In this document: positions 8,107 to 15,296 of the stretch, piece by piece | Numbering within the stretch: position 1 is the first letter of the stretch | How the letters are laid out: each line of letters begins with the position of its first letter | From: Marinomonas aquiplantarum | Lineage (GTDB): Bacteria; Pseudomonadota; Gammaproteobacteria; Pseudomonadales; Marinomonadaceae | Assembly: GCF_003314975.1 (NCBI RefSeq) | Contig: NZ_QNRF01000001.1 | Coordinates: forward strand, 186,001-250,000 | Direction of reading: 5' to 3' | DNA: 64,000 bases | The notes under the pieces: model-generated | Told to the model about the DNA's origin: nothing | Seen by the model: the letters and a program-made list of their open reading frames with translations, nothing else | Database searches by the model: none | Translations under genes and position numbers: made by a program

Positions 8107-9506
8107 TAGCCTGCCACCATCTCAATTTCATACATTAGGTCTTCACCGCGCACGCCATTGCTGTGGTTGTGCACTTCAATCTTGTCGACTTGGGTGGACT
8201 TCTGCTGACCACCGAATTGCTGGCTGATGCTCTGCATCACATTGTCCTGACTGGACGCCGTTAAGGTGTCGTTGCCCGGCAAAGCCACTTGCTGATTCAT
8301 GGCTTGCTGTTCGATTACCGATTTCTCGATGGCTTCTTTCGACTCATCCTCGTCACCAAATGAGAAGCCAAAAATACCGGCAAACTTTTTGATGCCTTTG
8401 CTGATGGACTCAAACGGATTAAGCGACATCAACCAGGCCTTAAAGTCTTGCCACCATTGAGGAATCTTATCGAACACGGACAACAGGCCATCGACCACTT
8501 GGATGACGGCATAAAGCGGGAAAAACGCGCTTTGTAAGAAGCTGTTTTCCGCAAAGAGCGCTTTGATCCATTGCCACGCAGACGCAATGGCTGAGAAAGG
8601 ATTGAGACCTGACAACCATTCGCTGAACTCCGCCCACCAAGTGCGGATGGGCTCAAAGATGTTGGCGCTGGCGAAACTCATCAGACCATCAAAAAAGCGT
8701 CCAACGGCCGCGGTGACTTGATCCCAATAGACAATCAAACCGACAATCGCCGCACCTAAGGCCATTATGCCCACGACCACCCAGGTTATCGGGTTGACCA
8801 GCAAGGCCGTACTGAAGGCAAACAAGGCCGGTAAGGTCGACATCACAGCGACACGTAACAGGCCAAAAAAGCTCACCACACTGGCGCGTAATACAGCAAA
8901 CAATCCGTTAAAGGCTTTTTTCAGGCCATTGAGTAACTTATTGATGCCGGAAATATTGGCGTTCACCTCGATTTGAGGTTCGATATTCAAAGTCGGTTTT
9001 ATATTCAGCGTCGGTGTAATGTTTAATGTCGGCGTAATATTCAGCGTTGGAACAATATTAAGCTCTGGCTTGATATTCACCTTTGGCGTCACATTTAACT
9101 GAGGCGTAATGTCGGTGACTTTTGGCGCCACTTTTAGCTCTGGCGTCAAGGTAAACGACTTGGTAATGCTCAACTGAGGCGTTACCTGAACCTTAGGCGT
9201 CAGACTAATACTGGACGACATTTTTAGTGACGGCGTCACGTCAACTTGTGGGTTTACCGCCATCTTTGGCAAAGGCTGCCATGTGGGCTGAACCAAGATC
9301 TGCCAGGTAACTTGCACCTCGCTCTTTAATTTGGCCAGCAACTCGTCCATTAATACAGACAATGACTGACTTTGAATTTGTACGGAATCCAATGCCCCAC
9401 GGGCAAGTGAAGACACCGTTTGGACGCGCTTCTGTAACGCGCTGGTCACGCCTTGAATGCGCTGCAACAGCGCCAAGGTTTGCTGTAGTTCTTCCAGTGA
9501 GTTCAT
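8106..9506 (-). CDS. short tail tape measure protein with tandem 6-residue repeats
   Basis: A 466-residue protein. An N-terminal coiled coil (1-65) is followed by a repeat region at about 75-180, where P-x-L-N-[IV]-x units recur (TPTLNI is seen twice in direct tandem, then KPTLNI). Long hydrophobic helices follow (about 205-265; a segment ending VVVGIMALGAAIVGLIVYW) and then amphipathic helices with repeated LNPF motifs. Position between the tail assembly chaperone and baseplate genes, and the hydrophobic segments, identify it as the tape measure. It is short for the family; at about 0.15 nm per residue it would set a tail of roughly 70 nm if fully helical. Its ATG lies two bases upstream of the stop of the frameshift frame. 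Confidence 0.8.
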   Translation of the reverse strand: MNSLEELQQTLALLQRIQGVTSALQKRVQTVSSLARGALDSVQIQSQSLSVLMDELLAKLKSEVQVTWQILVQPTWQPLPKMAVNPQVDVTPSLKMSSSISLTPKVQVTPQLSITKSFTLTPELKVAPKVTDITPQLNVTPKVNIKPELNIVPTLNITPTLNITPTLNIKPTLNIEPQIEVNANISGINKLLNGLKKAFNGLFAVLRASVVSFFGLLRVAVMSTLPALFAFSTALLVNPITWVVVGIMALGAAIVGLIVYWDQVTAAVGRFFDGLMSFASANIFEPIRTWWAEFSEWLSGLNPFSAIASAWQWIKALFAENSFLQSAFFPLYAVIQVVDGLLSVFDKIPQWWQDFKAWLMSLNPFESISKGIKKFAGIFGFSFGDEDESKEAIEKSVIEQQAMNQQVALPGNDTLTASSQDNVMQSISQQFGGQQKSTQVDKIEVHNHSNGVRGEDLMYEIEMVAG

Positions 9507-9507
9507 A

Positions 9508-9703
9508 TTATTTACCCGTCAAGGCTTTGGCGATGCCACGCGCAATCGCGGCACTGGTTCGTTCCAGCTCGCGCTCTTCTAACCAAAGGGCGCGGCCGAG
9601 GTGTTCTGGCTGGTCGTCCGCGAAGGGCAACCAGCGTTGGCGGAGTGTTACGAGTTGCTCGTAGCCATTGCGTCGGCAGAATTCGAGTTGCTCGTTTGCA
9701 GCT
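9508..9703 (-). CDS. -1 frame extension of the tail assembly chaperone (DUF6890-like)
   Basis: An open frame with no ATG, GTG or usable TTG near its beginning, overlapping the 3' end of the chaperone gene in the -1 frame. It reads EQLEFCRRNGYEQLV, then ends in LGRALWLEERELERTSAAI and KALTGK, directly before the tape measure start. The protein-like character and absence of a start imply expression as a -1 frameshift product of the upstream gene, as in lambda G/GT. A frame-limiting TGA at about 9712-9714 puts the slip after that point; G-GTA-AAG at 9702-9708 is the best slippery candidate. The slip site is not proven. Confidence 0.6.
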
Positions 9704-9974
9704 TTACCACTTCAGGTAAATCACTGGTGAAGGCTTCTGTTAGCTCTCCTACTAGGTCCATTACCAACTTGGCTTGTGGTTGATTTTCTTCGTCCACCAG
9801 GAGGTCTTTTAAGGTCGCACGCTGCTTGATGTCGACGGTTGCCGTTAGCAGGTTGAACGCGCTTTGTACACTCTTACCGCTGGCCATACGGTCAACAAAC
9901 TTGTTGTATTCACCATTGGTGACTTTGAATTCAAATGCTTCAGTACCCACACCCAATGCGATCACTTGCGCCAT
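9648..9974 (-). CDS. phage tail assembly chaperone
   Basis: A 108-residue protein, in the position of lambda gpG / P2 gpE, that would coat the tape measure during tail assembly. Beta-rich N-terminus (VGTEAFEFKVTNGEYNKFVDRM), then a helix and RATLKDLLVDEENQPQAK. The terminal 15 residues, with two TSNS repeats, arise because the zero frame continues past the probable slip site; a 12-base direct repeat (acgagcaactcg) produces TSNS in one frame and EQL in the other. The gene begins at ATG 9974 after AAGGAGATAAG. Confidence 0.78.
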   Translation of the reverse strand: MAQVIALGVGTEAFEFKVTNGEYNKFVDRMASGKSVQSAFNLLTATVDIKQRATLKDLLVDEENQPQAKLVMDLVGELTEAFTSDLPEVVKLQTSNSNSADAMATSNS

Positions 9975-10002
9975 GTCTTATCTCCTTAAGGAAGCTGTAT
10001 AT

Positions 10003-10245
10003 TCAGTGTTTTGATTCGTAGACTTTTTTGAATAACTCTTCGATCTTGCTTTCTAAACGCAATCCAAGGTCATTGATTTCATTCTTGTGAGCGTATTTTT
10101 CTGCCGCATCCAATTTGTGCTGCATCAAGGCGCGCTCATTCGCCGCGGTACGTTTAAAGAGGAAGGTCAAAAAGGTAGCCAACCCAGCCGTCACCGAGGA
10201 CAACAAAAACATGACGACCGTCATGGTTGCTTGCGACAATTCCAT
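10003..10245 (-). CDS. small membrane protein of the lysis/tail module
   Basis: An 80-residue protein with one N-terminal transmembrane helix (about 9-31, VVMFLLSSVTAGLATFLTFLF) followed by a charged coiled-coil stretch (NERALMQHKLDAAEKYAHK). This layout fits an XhlA/spanin-like or DUF2730-like accessory lysis protein. It lies directly after the holin-like gene and before the tail chaperone, inside the lysis block. The exact family is uncertain. Confidence 0.6.
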   Translation of the reverse strand: MELSQATMTVVMFLLSSVTAGLATFLTFLFKRTAANERALMQHKLDAAEKYAHKNEINDLGLRLESKIEELFKKVYESKH

Positions 10246-10253
10246 GCCCTCTC

Positions 10254-10481
10254 CTATTGTTGTTTGGTAAATTGCCCAGACACTTCGTTGAGAATGTCTT
10301 TGGCCGCTTGTTCTATTTTTTGCGCGTCGTTTTCCAGACCACCTTCGAGCAGCAATACTAGGTTGTCATCCACCATGGTATTGGTGGCTTTTGCCGCCAA
10401 TTTGGCGAGCCAAATACCAAAGGTCTTGGTCAATAAACTCGCGCCAAGATTGCTCAAAATACCGAGAATGATGCTGTTCAT
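10254..10481 (-). CDS. putative holin
   Basis: A 75-residue protein starting at ATG 10481, whose start overlaps the endolysin stop as ATGA. The hydrophobic N-terminus (MNSIILGILSNLGASLL, then FGIWLAKLAAKA) could form one or two membrane helices; the rest is charged. Size and position directly downstream of the endolysin suggest a holin that would release the endolysin or the assembled tails. The frame could open seven codons earlier, but GAAGGG lies 8-9 bases from ATG 10481. Confidence 0.55.
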   Translation of the reverse strand: MNSIILGILSNLGASLLTKTFGIWLAKLAAKATNTMVDDNLVLLLEGGLENDAQKIEQAAKDILNEVSGQFTKQQ

Positions 10482-11017
10482 GAAAAGGCCCTTCTCTGCC
10501 AACCATTAAGAAACACGCTTTGGCTGGGGTTATGTTCCACAATCGCCCGATAAACCTGCCAAGCTTGGTATTGCAAGCACGCATATAAGGCATCTTCCGT
10601 TTGCTGATTGAGCTTAGCTAGGCTCTGACTGCCTAAGATCCCGTCTTCCACCAGATGAGATTCGGTCAACAAGTCGTTCACCGCCCGCTGCACAATTAAC
10701 GTGGCGGTTTTACCACGCATATTGACGAATAAATTCAGTAATTTGATGGCAATTTTTTCGCTCTGCACTTGCTCCAAGCGGTAATGCAACCAAAAATATT
10801 GACGATAAATCTGCGCCGCATCAGCTTTGCTCAGCTGCTGGATATCCAGCACATTGATGTGACCATCGCCATTAATGTCCCCGGCAAACGCGGGTAACTG
10901 CTTGATAAAGCGCAACGAAATGCCAAAGTGAGTGGCGCCACCAAGGTCCGCTTTGTGATCGACATAGCCGCCTTCGTGTTTTAGTACATCCGCCAGTGCC
11001 GCATTAAAGTGGTCCAT
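10478..11017 (-). CDS. GH108-family endolysin (phage muramidase)
   Basis: A 179-residue peptidoglycan hydrolase. The N-terminal HEGGYVDHKADLGGATHFGI motif contains the catalytic Glu of the family (residue 15). A calcium-loop-like DINGDGHINVLD (about 47-58) precedes SKADAAQIYRQYFW, the typical continuation. The C-terminal half holds the second lobe (NLFVNMRGKTATLIVQRAVN). No signal peptide, so it would depend on the holin for access to the wall. A lysis module between tube and tail chaperone genes is normal for HP1/K139-like phages. Confidence 0.88.
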   Translation of the reverse strand: MDHFNAALADVLKHEGGYVDHKADLGGATHFGISLRFIKQLPAFAGDINGDGHINVLDIQQLSKADAAQIYRQYFWLHYRLEQVQSEKIAIKLLNLFVNMRGKTATLIVQRAVNDLLTESHLVEDGILGSQSLAKLNQQTEDALYACLQYQAWQVYRAIVEHNPSQSVFLNGWQRRAFS

Positions 11018-11038
11018 GGTGACTCCTACTCATTTGGC

Positions 11039-11491
11039 TTATACGCCGAGTTTCTCGACGTGATCTTGATCAAGGTATGGCACACCATTGATTTCCACGA
11101 AACGGGAATCCGTTACGTCAAATGGAATCGTGTGTTCCAGTTTTTCACCGCCTTCACCGCCAGCTTCCAATACCTTGTTAATGCGCAATTTGCAGCCGTA
11201 AACGGCCACTTTGAATTCCTGATCCGCCGTGCTACCCATGCCGACAATGTCGGTGGTTTCTAAGGCTTGGAAAGAACCCGCAGCGCGCGCCGCTTCCAAA
11301 ATCAGGTTGAAGTTTTCTGTGTCCAACGTCAGTTCACCGTTGGCGGTTACCGCGCCGCGCACCCAACCGTGTGTCACGCCGCGAGTCGAAGCTGGCTTAG
11401 AACCGTCTTCAATGTTGACCGTAAATTGCTTTACGTTGATAAGCGTTGTGCCAAACATGACATCAACGTCAGGACCTGTAATGTGCTGCAT
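11039..11491 (-). CDS. phage tail tube protein (DUF2597-like)
   Basis: A 150-residue protein just downstream of the sheath gene, the universal place of the tail tube in contractile tails. It begins ITGPDVDVMFGTTLINVKQFTVNIEDGS, a pattern of the DUF2597 phage family, and is beta-rich throughout, as expected for a tube subunit. It should form the inner tube that is driven through the target envelope. Confidence 0.82.
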   Translation of the reverse strand: MQHITGPDVDVMFGTTLINVKQFTVNIEDGSKPASTRGVTHGWVRGAVTANGELTLDTENFNLILEAARAAGSFQALETTDIVGMGSTADQEFKVAVYGCKLRINKVLEAGGEGGEKLEHTIPFDVTDSRFVEINGVPYLDQDHVEKLGV

Positions 11492-11492
11492 G

Positions 11493-12602
11493 CTATACCT
11501 CGCTGCTCAAGTTAAGTCCGATGTAGGCTTGAATTGCCTTTGGACTGTTGTAAGGACGTACCAAAAGCGCAATCGTCACGCTGGTGCGAGATGACCAGGA
11601 AATGGTCACATCGCCTTCTTCAGGACGTTTCACATCACCTGGCATGTAAATGCCGTTAGATACCACGCTTTTGCTCATGTCGATCATGGGGCGCATGAAG
11701 TAGGTTTGGTTGGCCGCAATCGATGCCGGCGTGCTGTTCATTTCACGGTTACCCACTTGTTTGATCGCCAATAAACGCACTTCGCGCTTCACACGATTAA
11801 CCACACGTAGGTTTTCAATCACCGCATAATCACTGCCTTCGGCTGCCAAGGTCATACCATCTGAACAGTAGATACCGTCATAATCTGGGTACACTTGTGG
11901 TACTGTGCCGCGCGCATCGTTTAACGCTTTGGCGTGGCTCATGTTGAATTGCACGTCATCTTGATCAGAAGGTAACGATGAAATACCAACCAAAGCGCCA
12001 GTTTTGACACGCATTGGCGTATCCGCGATGGATACGTCTTCATTACACAAACGACCACACAGTGTGCCTAACCAGCCTGCGAAGACTTCTGGCACCAGCA
12101 TGACATTTTCAGCTGCCACGCCGTCTTGTAGGGAATCGAATTCGGAGATGAAAGTTGCCCAAGTGGCGGAACCGTCCATCACTTCAGACGCTGCCATGAA
12201 GAACACCGCACGACCGTATTCGTTTTCCACGTCTTTGGCCGCGGCTGTCATGGCGTCCAATTCCGCTTGCTCGACCACGGCGTCAGTGATCACCACGGCT
12301 TCACACAACACATTGTTGTTCATGGCTTCTTCAAACGCGGTTTGCCATTCACCCGCGGCACCACGCGGCATCGCCACGCATGTCCAGTTGCTTCCCGCAT
12401 TACTGCGCGCGGCGGCAATCGCCGTTTTCATTTTGCTGTTGTTAACACCTAATACCTCGTCCAAATCCGAAGATTGGTCGATATACAAAGTGCTGCCTGA
12501 GTTTTTGCCTGCATACCCGATGAAGAGAAACTGACGCTCAGGCGTCGAAAAATCACCACTTCCAGTATCAAGGCTGCTGACGCTTACTGTACCTAATGCC
12601 AT
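11493..12602 (-). CDS. phage tail sheath protein (DUF2586-like)
   Basis: A 369-residue contractile sheath subunit of the HP1/K139 type. Recognisable parts are the Ser/Gly-rich N-terminus, PERQFLFIGYAGKNSGST (22-39), the central Rossmann-like part and the C-terminal region GDVTISWSSRTSVTIALLVRP typical of sheath C-termini that interlock neighbouring subunits. It begins at ATG 12602 and is followed two bases later by the tube gene. Confidence 0.85.
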   Translation of the reverse strand: MALGTVSVSSLDTGSGDFSTPERQFLFIGYAGKNSGSTLYIDQSSDLDEVLGVNNSKMKTAIAAARSNAGSNWTCVAMPRGAAGEWQTAFEEAMNNNVLCEAVVITDAVVEQAELDAMTAAAKDVENEYGRAVFFMAASEVMDGSATWATFISEFDSLQDGVAAENVMLVPEVFAGWLGTLCGRLCNEDVSIADTPMRVKTGALVGISSLPSDQDDVQFNMSHAKALNDARGTVPQVYPDYDGIYCSDGMTLAAEGSDYAVIENLRVVNRVKREVRLLAIKQVGNREMNSTPASIAANQTYFMRPMIDMSKSVVSNGIYMPGDVKRPEEGDVTISWSSRTSVTIALLVRPYNSPKAIQAYIGLNLSSEV

Positions 12603-12622
12603 GTTTTACCTGCCTTAGTTTG

Positions 12623-13444
12623 TTAATTAATGGCAACTACTGCTGCCGCTATTGCCCGCACCCATTGCGGATCACTGGTAAAGCGCTCTCGCTGTAACCG
12701 ATTGGTTAGCACGCTTTGCGCTTCGTTATCCCTGTCATTCAGTGCCAGCAAGAGGCTCAAGCCATGTAATTGACTGATGTGTTGCCTGATCCATGTTTGA
12801 CTAACAGGTCGTTTGTCTTTTGTTGTTGGGTCACGGCGTAGCTCTAACTGCTGCATAACCCGAGCTTGAATGCGTTTGCTGGGACGCATTGCCCATTGTT
12901 TTTGTTGCGCTATGGACGCTTGCAACCCGACTAAGCGCTGTTCATTGTTGGTTGTCGAGGAACTGACCATGTCATTGGATAGCACATAAAAATTTTCCAA
13001 CCAGGAAGCTTGAGAGTTGCTCAACCAGCCGGTTCTCTGCCATAGCCATTGCCGTTGATGGCGCTTCCAATATTCCTGAATATCGTCCTGTAAATAACAA
13101 TCACCATCGCCACTCACCCAGTTATCTGTTGCTAATTCACCCAACTCGTTGTTGCCCAGGTTGGCGAAAATGGCTTGTCGATTGTTTTTCCAAGCCTCAT
13201 CTCGATAGGGCAAATAGCCAGCTCGGATTTTGCGTTGTCGTAATCGTTGGGCGCGATTGTGATGCCAATTTCTGCTGTTCGTTTGGCGGTATGAAAACGA
13301 GCCTTTTGCCGCCCATTTGGCGACTTCGCGGCTCAATTGCATCATGGCGCGGCGGTGTCGAGCTGGCGTCAGTCCCATCATGTGAAGATCAATAGTGCGA
13401 GCACTTTGTGCTCCCCAGTAGGCTGACAGCGCTTCACTCATCAT
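12623..13444 (-). CDS. tail completion / virion morphogenesis protein (P2 gpS-like)
   Basis: About 273 residues. After the start comes a segment LTPARHRRAMMQLSREVAKWA, similar to the N-terminal LT-xxRR-L-xRL-G of phage virion morphogenesis proteins (gpS family), followed by an Arg/Gln-rich basic stretch. The rest is helical and Trp/Gln-rich without further motifs. A longer frame opens with TTG at 13468, but ATG 13444 (or 13441) overlaps the stop of the upstream gene (ATGATGAGTGA), the usual coupling here. It lies between the gpR-like gene and the sheath. Longer than P2 gpS (about 150), so assignment is tentative. Confidence 0.6.
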   Translation of the reverse strand: MMSEALSAYWGAQSARTIDLHMMGLTPARHRRAMMQLSREVAKWAAKGSFSYRQTNSRNWHHNRAQRLRQRKIRAGYLPYRDEAWKNNRQAIFANLGNNELGELATDNWVSGDGDCYLQDDIQEYWKRHQRQWLWQRTGWLSNSQASWLENFYVLSNDMVSSSTTNNEQRLVGLQASIAQQKQWAMRPSKRIQARVMQQLELRRDPTTKDKRPVSQTWIRQHISQLHGLSLLLALNDRDNEAQSVLTNRLQRERFTSDPQWVRAIAAAVVAIN

Positions 13445-13904
13445 TCTCAAGCGCCAAATTGACGTCAACCGAAGCCGACTCGGCCTCTAAATGATCCGCT
13501 TTTTCTAAGCGCCAAGATTGGCCGTTATAAGTCAAACCGCCACGGGTAGCCCGACTGATGTATACCGCTTCTTCAAATTCCAGAGACAGCTCTAAATCCG
13601 CATAGCGACTGCTCAACACATCCACGGCAATACTCGGATGAGGGTTGTTCAAGTCTGTGCGTTCGTCATTTTCTGCCAACCAAATCGCCACATGCGCAGT
13701 AAAGGTGTCAATTGAATTTGCTGAGTAGTTGTAGTTTTCCACCAAGAGCACGGCGCGATAGTGCGAACGGTGCAGCAGTACGCGCTCACCTTCGTCTTTC
13801 GCTCCCACTTTTAGGTTCACTTCTTCCACCCAACTGCTGAGCTGTCGTGAAGAGAACAAGTTTTGAGACGCTAAGTAATTCGCTAGCTGTGTCATTTTTT
13901 CCAT
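13434..13904 (-). CDS. tail completion protein (P2 gpR-like)
   Basis: A 156-residue protein and the first gene of the minus-strand late operon. It opens MTQLANYLASQNLF in a helix; later DVLSSRYADLELSLEFEEAVY reads like the beta-rich core of P2 gpR-type tail completion proteins. It overlaps the next gene by a few bases. In intact P2/HP1-like phages a head completion gene (gpL) lies directly upstream; here upstream is a 295-base regulatory gap, so the tail operon has its own beginning. Confidence 0.62.
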   Translation of the reverse strand: MEKMTQLANYLASQNLFSSRQLSSWVEEVNLKVGAKDEGERVLLHRSHYRAVLLVENYNYSANSIDTFTAHVAIWLAENDERTDLNNPHPSIAVDVLSSRYADLELSLEFEEAVYISRATRGGLTYNGQSWRLEKADHLEAESASVDVNLALENDE

Positions 13905-14199
13905 CTTGGTGTCGCTCTTAACAATTCATTTTGGCGCTGATGGCGAGGCCATTCAGATCGATGATTTGACAATAGGCAGCAGAGGAAACCAGCACAAGAA
14001 GGGAGAATTTGATTCTTTTAGATCGCGATGAAATCGGTATTTTTCGGCATGCCCTTGGCCTGAAACACCGACTTATGGGACAAACATTGAGCAAGGTGTG
14101 ACAAGCAAATGAGACTTTGCTAAAGTCTCTAAATTGAGCAAATATGCTTAATTGTTAGTAAAATATGTATATTTGCCAACTTATTCACAGGATCGCACC
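13905..14199. promoter_or_regulatory. divergent regulatory region between tail operon and late activator
   Basis: This 295-base gap has no open reading frame of note and separates the minus-strand tail operon from the plus-strand Ogr-like gene. It holds a perfect 8-bp inverted repeat with 3-base loop at 14111-14129 (GAGACTTT-gct-AAAGTCTC), two copies of ATTGAGCAA (14086 and 14133), and a near-dyad TTGAGCA/TGCTTAA at 14135-14152. It must contain the late promoter and probably the activator site. A P2-type TGT-N12-ACA dyad was looked for and not found. Confidence 0.55.
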
Positions 14200-14460
14200 A
14201 TGGCATTTCGTGTTCACTGCCCAAACTGCAATACCCCTACCGTTATTCTGTACAGCAATGAAATCACCAGAGACATAGACGGCATTTTTGCCAAGGACTT
14301 GTATTGCCAATGTCGCAACCCGGATTGCCTTGCCACTTCCGTGGTTAGGGTGTCACACAGTCATTATGTTCAACCCCCACGCCGTCATGTGTTAGACATG
14401 GCCAAACAATTGCTGAAACAAGAACAGCAACAAACCTTACCTTTAGGAGAACCCTTATGA
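14200..14460 (+). CDS. Ogr/Delta-like zinc-finger late transcription activator
   Basis: An 86-residue activator of phage late genes that in P2 and P4 contacts the RNA polymerase alpha subunit. The sequence shows the family signature: CPNCNTPT (first CxxC), SNEITRDIDGIFAKDLYCQC, and NPDCLATSVVRVSH. The Cys pairs form one zinc site. The start is ATG 14200 (MAFRVHCPNC), not the upstream TTG-type codon at 14152, since family proteins begin six to ten residues before the first CxxC. Its stop overlaps the next start (ATGA, 14457). It is divergent from the tail operon it should switch on. Confidence 0.9.
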   Translation: MAFRVHCPNCNTPTVILYSNEITRDIDGIFAKDLYCQCRNPDCLATSVVRVSHSHYVQPPRRHVLDMAKQLLKQEQQQTLPLGEPL

Positions 14461-15182
14461 GTTCAGCAAATGAAGCATTATTTGCCATTTTTGCCGCAGG
14501 AAGCGGCCTTAAGAGTCCTGCATTAGAGCAGGTACCAACACTGCAAAACCAGCTTAGCGATTTGGATCAATTATTTGTTAATGCAGGCACATCCCTCGCT
14601 CCAGAGATTCTCGATGAAACCCAAGTGTTGACCGAATTAGAAGCCGCGCAGCAGGCATTGAGCGTGAAACTACTGAACACTGGCACCACTTGTATCGACA
14701 GTATGATGCAGGCATTAGAAGCGCTACAAAGCCATGTATTAGACCGACTCGATAAGCTGTTTGAAGAATTCAGTGTGGCCTCAGCAATCCGCTCATTAAG
14801 CACCTATCAAGACCTACCAACGACCTTGCATAAGATTTCTGGTAGCACCTTGGGCGACGCCCAACCAACCTTGTCTGAGTGCACAATATTCATTGAAGAA
14901 GTGACGTCTGTGGTGGAAAATTTGGATGTCGTAGAGGTGACCTTGCTCACATTGACAGAATTTGATTTGCTGCTACAACAAGCACTCGATGAATTACTGC
15001 ATTATGCCAATCAAATCACTTCACTCATTACCCAAGAAATTAGCGCTCTAAACACAATGTACAGTGACTACAAACAGCTTTCTAAAGCGGTTAGCGCTCA
15101 GCTTTTAGTGAATGATGAGAACCTATCCGGCTTTATTAACCAACTTGCTTCCGACGATTTGAAAGCCGCGTTAGCAAAATAA
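14457..15182 (+). CDS. uncharacterised helical phage protein cotranscribed with the Ogr-like gene
   Basis: A 241-residue protein whose start overlaps the activator stop by four bases. It is acidic, Leu/Ala/Gln-rich and almost wholly predicted helix (segments about 25-60, 70-120, 145-215), so a coiled-coil or bundle fold is likely. No catalytic motif, signal peptide or membrane segment is seen. I do not recognise the family. Context suggests a late-gene regulatory or structural partner. It ends five bases before the first copy of the repeat-borne terminator. Confidence 0.75.
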   Translation: MSSANEALFAIFAAGSGLKSPALEQVPTLQNQLSDLDQLFVNAGTSLAPEILDETQVLTELEAAQQALSVKLLNTGTTCIDSMMQALEALQSHVLDRLDKLFEEFSVASAIRSLSTYQDLPTTLHKISGSTLGDAQPTLSECTIFIEEVTSVVENLDVVEVTLLTLTEFDLLLQQALDELLHYANQITSLITQEISALNTMYSDYKQLSKAVSAQLLVNDENLSGFINQLASDDLKAALAK

Positions 15183-15187
15183 AAAAC

Positions 15188-15241
15188 AAAAAAAACCGCT
15201 GTTTGAAGCAGCATGAAGGCCACTCAAACAGCGGTTTTTTT
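15188..15241. terminator. bidirectional intrinsic terminator (repeat copy 1)
   Basis: Perfect inverted repeat: the arm AAAAAACCGCTGTTTGA pairs with TCAAACAGCGGTTTTTT across a 17-base loop. A T-run follows on plus and an A-run precedes it, so it can stop transcription from both sides: the 241-residue gene (plus, ends 15182) and the immunity gene (minus, ends 15297). Confidence 0.85.
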
Positions 15242-15291
15242 AGTCAATAGGATTAGCTTAAAAGCTGATCCACTCCCATCAAAGTGGCCAA
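15188..15291. repeat. 104-bp direct repeat, copy 1 (truncated mazF 3' end plus terminator)
   Basis: Identical to 16579-16682 except for two bases (15222/16613 and 15286/16677), at a constant offset of 1391. It consists of the terminator hairpin and, on the minus strand, the last codons of a mazF-like gene (ATLMGVDQLLS-stop). In copy 2 these codons belong to the intact toxin gene. Here they are an orphan tail abutting the immunity gene stop, with a few diverged upstream codons (KKLVN instead of VLK). The two copies bracket the bacteriocin cassette. Confidence 0.92.
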
Positions 15292-15296
15292 GTTAA
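15247..15296 (-). pseudogene. remnant of a mazF-like toxin 3' end
   Basis: On the minus strand the frame reads KKLVNLATLMGVDQLLS-stop, the same as the intact toxin C-terminus except for the first residues. There is no start or upstream toxin sequence; the immunity gene ends at 15297 immediately before it. The different flanking codons suggest it came from a related toxin allele rather than from a simple copy of the local one. Confidence 0.7.

Noticed and set aside
8985..9240. CRISPR or noncoding tandem repeat
   Set aside because: The repeat lies in frame inside the tape measure gene and encodes regular protein units.
10087..10509. 140-codon plus-strand frame over the holin region
   Set aside because: It runs opposite to three well-spaced phage genes with coupled starts; composition is typical of a shadow frame.
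12004..12534. 176-codon plus-strand frame over the sheath gene
   Set aside because: Antisense to the sheath coding sequence, Ser/Ala/Thr-rich, no start signal.
13445..13468. TTG start of the gpS-like gene
   Set aside because: ATG at 13444 or 13441 overlaps the preceding stop in the coupled pattern seen throughout this operon.
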